Positions 56,513-64,000 of a DNA stretch of 64,000 bases are shown piece after piece. The translations under genes and the position numbers were made by a program. The stretch spans positions 1 through 64,000 of the forward strand of contig JACQZN010000030.1 in the NCBI GenBank assembly GCA_016213845.1. Direction: 5' to 3'. The notes beneath the pieces were generated by a model, which worked only from the letters and a program-made list of their open reading frames with translations, was not told the DNA's origin and searched no databases. How positions within the stretch are numbered: position 1 is the first letter of the stretch; every line of letters starts with the position of its first letter. The stretch is from Candidatus Wallbacteria bacterium (lineage in GTDB: Bacteria; Muiribacteriota; UBA6191; JACPRK01).

Positions 56513-59452
56513 ATGAGGCGCCCAATGGCACCCGCCCTGCGAGTTCTCGTCCTCAGCACGCGCCAGGCGGACGCCGCCGAGGCCTCACGCCAGCTGGAGA
56601 GCTCGTTTGCGCTGCAGATACGCCTGGCCGGCGATACCAAGACGCTGCAGGCGGCCTTGTCCGACAGCGCCTGGGACATCGTGCTGGCGGACCTTCCGCT
56701 TCTGGAGCCGGCGCTTGGAGAGCTCGCAGCTCGGGGCGCCGACATCCCGGTCCTGGTTCTCTCCCCCGCGCTCTCGGACTCCGAAGCCACCCAGGCCATG
56801 CGAGCCGGTGCCCGTGACTGCTTCGCCTCGGACAACCTGTCCCGGCTGCTCCCCGTCGTCGAGCGCGAGCTGCGCGACTCTCAGAGCCGGGACTGGCGCC
56901 GCTCCACGGAGCGCTCGCTTCGCGAAAGCGAGACCCGCTTCCGGCAGATCGCCGAATCGAGCCCCCATGTCTTCTGGCTGGTCTCGGCGACCGACGACGC
57001 CATCTACTACATGAGCCCGGCCTTCGAGAGGATCACGGGCCGCCCGATCGAGTTCGCGTACAGGGGAATCGACGCAGCGCTCACGGTCATTCATGAAGAG
57101 GACCGCGACGCCGTGCGCGCCGAGCTGGCGACAATGCGCGCCAATTCGGCCCGGCAGTTCGTGTGCCGGGTTGTGCAGCCGGACGGCGAAATCCGCACCA
57201 CGCGTCACGTCGGCTCCCCCGTCCGAGATTCCGGCGGACGGGTCGTTCGGGTCTGCGGCATCTCGGAGGACATCACTGAGATGGTGCAGGCAACCCGCCG
57301 CCGGGAGACCGAGCACGAGACGGCTCGCATCCTGGCCACCAGCCCGACGATCGTCGATGCCGGTGAGCAGATCGTGCGTTCACTGCTGGCCTGTCTCGAG
57401 TGGGATGTCGGGGATCTCTGGACTGTCGATTCGACCACGAACGTGATGCGGTGCGCGGGAACGTGGGCCCGGCTCGGCGACGTTCCCCGGGAGTTGGCCC
57501 GTTGCTCCGACAAGCTCGAGCTGCCGCCCGGGCAAAGCCTTCCGGGACAGGTCTGGAAGACCGGCGCACCCCTGTTCATCGCGGACGTTCCCTCGGCGGA
57601 TCTTCCTCGGAGCGCGGCCGCAGCCAAGGCTGGGCTGCGCGGCGGCTACGCCTTTCCGCTGGCCGATTCCGGGGCCGTCATCGGGGCGCTCACGTTTTTC
57701 AGCCGCGAGTCCAAGCCGCCAGATCCCGATGCCCTGCAGACGCTCGACTCGATCGGCCGGCAACTGGCGCAATTTCTCAGCCGCAAGCGTGCGGAGACTG
57801 CGCTTGCCGAACGCACCACTCTGGCCGAGCTGACGGCAGACGTGAGCCTGGCGCTGGTGCAGACCGAGACGCTCGACGGCATGCTGGCGCACTGCGCCCA
57901 AGCGGTAGCGAAGCGGCTCGGAGCGATTTCGGCTTGCGTCTGGCTGCGCAATCCGCAAACGAGCACCCTGGAGCTGAGGAGCTGCGCGGCGACCGACGGC
58001 GCGCCGCCAGAGCCGCCGTCCTTGCCGTGCCAGCTGCGGGCGCCACACCAGGAACGGCTTCCCGTGCTCGTCCATCTCCCGGGACCGAAGGCCGAGTCGC
58101 TTCCGTTTCCTTGCAAGAGCTGTCCAGGCGATGTCTTCCAGGCCTCGTTCCCGGTCGTGATCGAGGACGACCTGCTCGGATTCCTCAGCGTCACATCGGC
58201 CCGCCGCATCTCTCCGGGCACCTTCGACGGGCTGCTGCCGATCGCCGACGTCATCGGCCTGGGCATCCGTCGCAAGCGAGCCGACGAGGCGCTCAGCAAG
58301 AGCGACGAACAGCTCCGGCAGGCCCAGAAGATGGAGGCCATCGGCCGGCTCGCGGGCGGCATCGCGCACGACTTCAACAACCTGCTCACCGTCGTCGCCG
58401 GCAACGCCGACTTCATTCTCGAGGACGCCCCACCGGGCTCCTCCGTTGCGCGCGATGCGGCGCTGATCCGAGGCGCCGCGGACAAGGCGACCCGCGTGAC
58501 GCGACAGCTCCTGGCCTTCAGCCGGCACCAGGTGTTGCAGCCGGTGGTCGTCGATCTGCGCACCACCGTTGCTGACATGTCGAAGATGCTGCACCGCTTC
58601 ATCGGCGAGGACATAGCGCTGGCGCTGCCCGATCAGCCCGAACCCTGCTGCGTGCTGGCCGATCCGGGGCAGATCGAGCAGGTGCTGATGAACCTGGCCG
58701 TGAACGCTCGCGACGCGATGCCGGCCGGCGGGACGTTGCGACTGGAGCTCGCTCCGACAGAGCTGGAGGAGAGCGCGACCCCGGCGGGCTCGGAGCTGCA
58801 GCCAGGGCGCTACGTCAAGCTCTCGGTTGCGGACACCGGCTGCGGGATTGAGCCGTCCGTCCTCAACCGCATCTTCGAGCCGTTCTTCACGACGAAGTCC
58901 GTCGACAAGGGAACGGGGCTGGGGCTGGCCACCGTCTACGGCATCGTTCGGCAGAGCGGCGGATTCATCACGGTGAAGAGCGAGCTCGACGCCGGCACGA
59001 CGTTCGACATCCTGCTTCCCCGGGTGGAATGCGCCCGGGTCTCAGTCGCATCCAAGCCGGCCAGGCCCGCGCGAGCGACTGCCGGCGGCACCGTGCTGGT
59101 GATCGACGACAACCCCGATATCCGCACCCTGGCCAAGCTGGTGCTGGGCCGTGGCGGCTACAAGGTCCTGGAAGCAGCTACTCAGGACGAGGCACTGGAG
59201 CTGGCCCGCAATGGCGAGCCGTTCGACCTCTTGCTGACCGACGTCGTGATGCCCGGGATGAGCGGCCCAACCCTCGCCCGGGAGATCGGCCTGCTGCGCC
59301 CCGCCACCAAGGTCCTGTTGATGACCGGATACACCGGCGACGTTCTTGCCGTCCACGGCGTCCTGGAAGGCGGCGGCCACCTCCTCCAGAAGCCTTTCAC
59401 CCCCGCCGCACTCCTCGAGAAAGTCCACGACATTCTCGACGGCACCGCGTAG
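56513..59452 (+). CDS. Soluble hybrid histidine kinase (REC-like, PAS, GAF, GAF, HisKA, HATPase, REC)
   Basis: A 979-residue sensor without membrane helices. The order is an N-terminal receiver-like domain (residues 5-120, with Asp in VLADLPLL but no N-terminal acidic pair), a PAS domain (about 140-265), two GAF-like domains (about 275-425 and 445-590), the H-box GGIAHDFNNLLTVVAGN with His619, an ATPase domain (VNARDAMPAGG, DTGCGIEP, GTGLGLAT) and a C-terminal receiver with Asp910 (LLLTDVVMPGM). The second GAF has FPCKSCPGDVF cysteines. ATG at 56513 has GAGGGG about 10 nt upstream; the open frame to 56138 overlaps the promoter and the divergent gene. It probably signals by phosphorelay; its target regulator is not identified. 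Confidence 0.88.
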   Translation: MRRPMAPALRVLVLSTRQADAAEASRQLESSFALQIRLAGDTKTLQAALSDSAWDIVLADLPLLEPALGELAARGADIPVLVLSPALSDSEATQAMRAGARDCFASDNLSRLLPVVERELRDSQSRDWRRSTERSLRESETRFRQIAESSPHVFWLVSATDDAIYYMSPAFERITGRPIEFAYRGIDAALTVIHEEDRDAVRAELATMRANSARQFVCRVVQPDGEIRTTRHVGSPVRDSGGRVVRVCGISEDITEMVQATRRRETEHETARILATSPTIVDAGEQIVRSLLACLEWDVGDLWTVDSTTNVMRCAGTWARLGDVPRELARCSDKLELPPGQSLPGQVWKTGAPLFIADVPSADLPRSAAAAKAGLRGGYAFPLADSGAVIGALTFFSRESKPPDPDALQTLDSIGRQLAQFLSRKRAETALAERTTLAELTADVSLALVQTETLDGMLAHCAQAVAKRLGAISACVWLRNPQTSTLELRSCAATDGAPPEPPSLPCQLRAPHQERLPVLVHLPGPKAESLPFPCKSCPGDVFQASFPVVIEDDLLGFLSVTSARRISPGTFDGLLPIADVIGLGIRRKRADEALSKSDEQLRQAQKMEAIGRLAGGIAHDFNNLLTVVAGNADFILEDAPPGSSVARDAALIRGAADKATRVTRQLLAFSRHQVLQPVVVDLRTTVADMSKMLHRFIGEDIALALPDQPEPCCVLADPGQIEQVLMNLAVNARDAMPAGGTLRLELAPTELEESATPAGSELQPGRYVKLSVADTGCGIEPSVLNRIFEPFFTTKSVDKGTGLGLATVYGIVRQSGGFITVKSELDAGTTFDILLPRVECARVSVASKPARPARATAGGTVLVIDDNPDIRTLAKLVLGRGGYKVLEAATQDEALELARNGEPFDLLLTDVVMPGMSGPTLAREIGLLRPATKVLLMTGYTGDVLAVHGVLEGGGHLLQKPFTPAALLEKVHDILDGTA

Positions 59453-59509
59453 ACATCTCGGCGCAGCTCGCAAATGGCCCGGGCCAAGCCTCTGCCGGCG
59501 CGCGCTTGC

Positions 59510-60160
59510 TCACGCCCCGTCGCCGGCCTTGGCGTCCAGGCTGGCCCAGAAGTACCACGTGGCGATGCTGCGATACGGCCTCCATGGATGCGCGATCTGC
59601 TCGAGCCGGACAGGCTTCGGCAGCTCCTCAAGGCCGTAGGCTCGCTGCACACCCTTGCGGAGACCCAGGTCGCCCACCGGAAGCACATCGGGCCGGCCCA
59701 GCCGGAAGATCAGATACATCTCGGCCGACCAGCGGCCGATCCCTCGAACGCTGGAGAGCGTCTCGATGACCGCTTCGTCGTCCATGCGCCCGAGCGCGTC
59801 CACGGGTAGCAGTCCGTCCGAGATCCGCCGCGCCAGGTCATGGATGGCCGCCGTCTTGGCGCCCGACAGTCCGGCGCTTCTCAGCTTCTCGACGGGCGTG
59901 CGCAGCACCTGCTTTGGCGTCGGCGGCGCCGAGCGCGGATAGAGCCCTTGAAACCGGCCGAAGATCGTGGCCGCCGCCTTCCCCGAGAGCTGCTGCGAAA
60001 CGATGCACGAGGCCAGCGCCATGAAGGGATTCTCGGCCGGGTGCAATGCCAGCCGGCACGGCCCGACCTGCTCGATGACTGTCGCCAGCACGGGATCGGC
60101 CCCGCGCAACTTTCGCACGGCCGCCGTCCAGGTGGGCTTGGGCGAGTCGACTCGAGTCAT
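59510..60160 (-). CDS. DNA-3-methyladenine glycosylase II (AlkA-like, HhH-GPD)
   Basis: A 216-residue base-excision-repair glycosylase that removes alkylated purines. The helix-hairpin-helix SVRGIGRWSAEMYLIFRLGR is followed by VLPVGDLGLRKG, which contains the catalytic aspartate of the AlkA group; CIVSQQLSGKAAATIFGRF is also typical. ATG at 60160 gives a product of normal length for the short AlkA forms; the open frame to 60286 adds unrelated residues and enters the large palindrome. It lacks the cysteine cluster of EndoIII/MutY-type relatives. It is convergent with the hybrid kinase and downstream of TreS-maltokinase, separated by the palindrome. Confidence 0.88.
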   Translation of the reverse strand: MTRVDSPKPTWTAAVRKLRGADPVLATVIEQVGPCRLALHPAENPFMALASCIVSQQLSGKAAATIFGRFQGLYPRSAPPTPKQVLRTPVEKLRSAGLSGAKTAAIHDLARRISDGLLPVDALGRMDDEAVIETLSSVRGIGRWSAEMYLIFRLGRPDVLPVGDLGLRKGVQRAYGLEELPKPVRLEQIAHPWRPYRSIATWYFWASLDAKAGDGA

Positions 60161-60267
60161 CGTTCGTTTCCAGGAACGCGCGGGCCGGGCCACCACACCA
60201 TTCGGCCGATCGCCTCGGCGCTCCCTGCCCGTCGCTCCGGAGTGTAGCAGCTCGACACGACTGGCGT

Positions 60268-60328
60268 AGGAAAACCGGGGACACACGACCTATTTTTTTA
60301 AAATAGGTCGTGTGTCCCCGGTTTTCCT
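60268..60328. repeat. Perfect 61-bp inverted repeat (29-bp arms, 3-nt loop)
   Basis: Left arm AGGAAAACCGGGGACACACG plus ACCTATTTT, a TTT loop, then the exact complement. It lies 5 nt past the TreS-maltokinase stop and about 110 nt before the AlkA-like start. It could act as a terminator or be a MITE-like or transposon-end remnant. Confidence 0.9.
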
Positions 60329-60333
60329 GGGGC

Positions 60334-63663
<3,330 letters not shown>

Positions 63664-63742
63664 GCGTCCACCCCTGTCGGATCTGGCGGAAACGGGGAAG
63701 GGTCTTCGAGTAAACTGGGAGGTAACACGGAGGCGACCTCAG

Positions 63743-64000
63743 GTGAAGTATCTGCTGGAAGGGACTGCGCGCGGGGTGCTCGAGGAGTTCGCCCGCTCCA
63801 ACGTGCTGCTGGCGTTCGACTTCGACGGCACGCTGGCGCCCATTGTATCCAAGCCGGACACGGCCCAGATGAGACCGTCGACGCGGGAGCGTCTCCAGCA
63901 GGTCAGCCGCCGCTACCCGTGCGCCGTGGTCACGGGTCGCGCCCAGGCAGACGCGTTGCAGCGGATCAATCAGGTCGACGTCTGGGACGTCATCGGCAAT
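63743..64000 (+). CDS. Trehalose-6-phosphate phosphatase-like HAD protein (3' end outside window)
   Basis: The first 86 residues of an HAD-superfamily phosphatase. Motif I is LLAFDFDGTLAPI (residues 22-34), with the nucleophile and acid aspartates, and motif II-type AVVTGRAQADAL follows near residue 70. This arrangement is typical of OtsB, which dephosphorylates trehalose-6-phosphate. GTG at 63743 has GGAGG 9 nt upstream. The gene runs off the right edge. Its divergent placement from TreS-maltokinase supports a trehalose-metabolism role. The symbol is left empty because only the N-terminus is visible. Confidence 0.75.
   Translation, partial: MKYLLEGTARGVLEEFARSNVLLAFDFDGTLAPIVSKPDTAQMRPSTRERLQQVSRRYPCAVVTGRAQADALQRINQVDVWDVIGN

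Overview
The window is GC-rich, densely coded bacterial DNA with no rRNA or tRNA genes that I can see. Multiheme c-type cytochrome lipoproteins, quinol-type nitric oxide reductase, NtrC-family two-component regulation, standalone cyclic-nucleotide-binding proteins and FG-GAP/propeller secreted proteins suggest a respiratory, Gram-negative soil or sediment bacterium. An Acidobacteriota or deltaproteobacterial-type lineage would fit, but nothing here fixes the phylum.

Layout. 1-6000: end of a membrane protein, a radical SAM/SPASM enzyme, an SMR-like transporter, a GT4 glycosyltransferase, a UPF0489-like protein and an 8-oxoguanine deaminase-type amidohydrolase. 6100-21100: an electron-transfer island with a 1323-residue cytochrome carrying two 8-heme-type modules, a histidine kinase and NtrC-family regulator, a small membrane protein, a heptaheme cytochrome c/cytochrome b fusion, a GIY-YIG nuclease, a PKD-bearing octaheme cytochrome, a Crp/Fnr regulator and a radical SAM/SPASM enzyme. 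21200-29600: a CBS protein with an RND efflux pair, then a cluster with a TorD/NarJ-type chaperone translationally coupled to a 56-residue molybdoenzyme-leader-like ORF, and another radical SAM enzyme. 29700-40200: two FAD oxidoreductases, qNor, two divergent cNMP-binding proteins, an aminotransferase and transketolase. 40490-53770: an 8-gene, mostly overlapping minus-strand operon (two periplasmic binding proteins, FG-GAP/ASPIC protein, two beta-propellers, a polyferredoxin-PaaK fusion, a TPR protein and an 892-residue secreted protein). 54200-64000: aroC with a third propeller, a large hybrid histidine kinase, AlkA-like glycosylase, TreS-maltokinase and the start of a trehalose-phosphatase-like gene.

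Main result. Thirteen GG-N10-GC (-24/-12, sigma-54-type) elements lie directly upstream of, and point toward, both large multiheme cytochromes, the two-component system, the radical SAM/Crp pair, the CBS/RND operon, the TorD cluster, qNor, both cNMP proteins, the 8-gene operon, the propeller-aroC pair and the hybrid kinase. Together with the local NtrC-family regulator this reads as one sigma-54 regulon for respiration and envelope redox functions. The 8-gene operon, with its polyferredoxin-adenylating enzyme fusion and two ligand-binding proteins lacking a transporter, is the best candidate for an undescribed system.

A second theme is period-7 tandem repeats containing TAG or TGA that sit directly on gene 3' ends, plus other dispersed palindromic repeats, one of which forms the C-terminus of an oxidoreductase.
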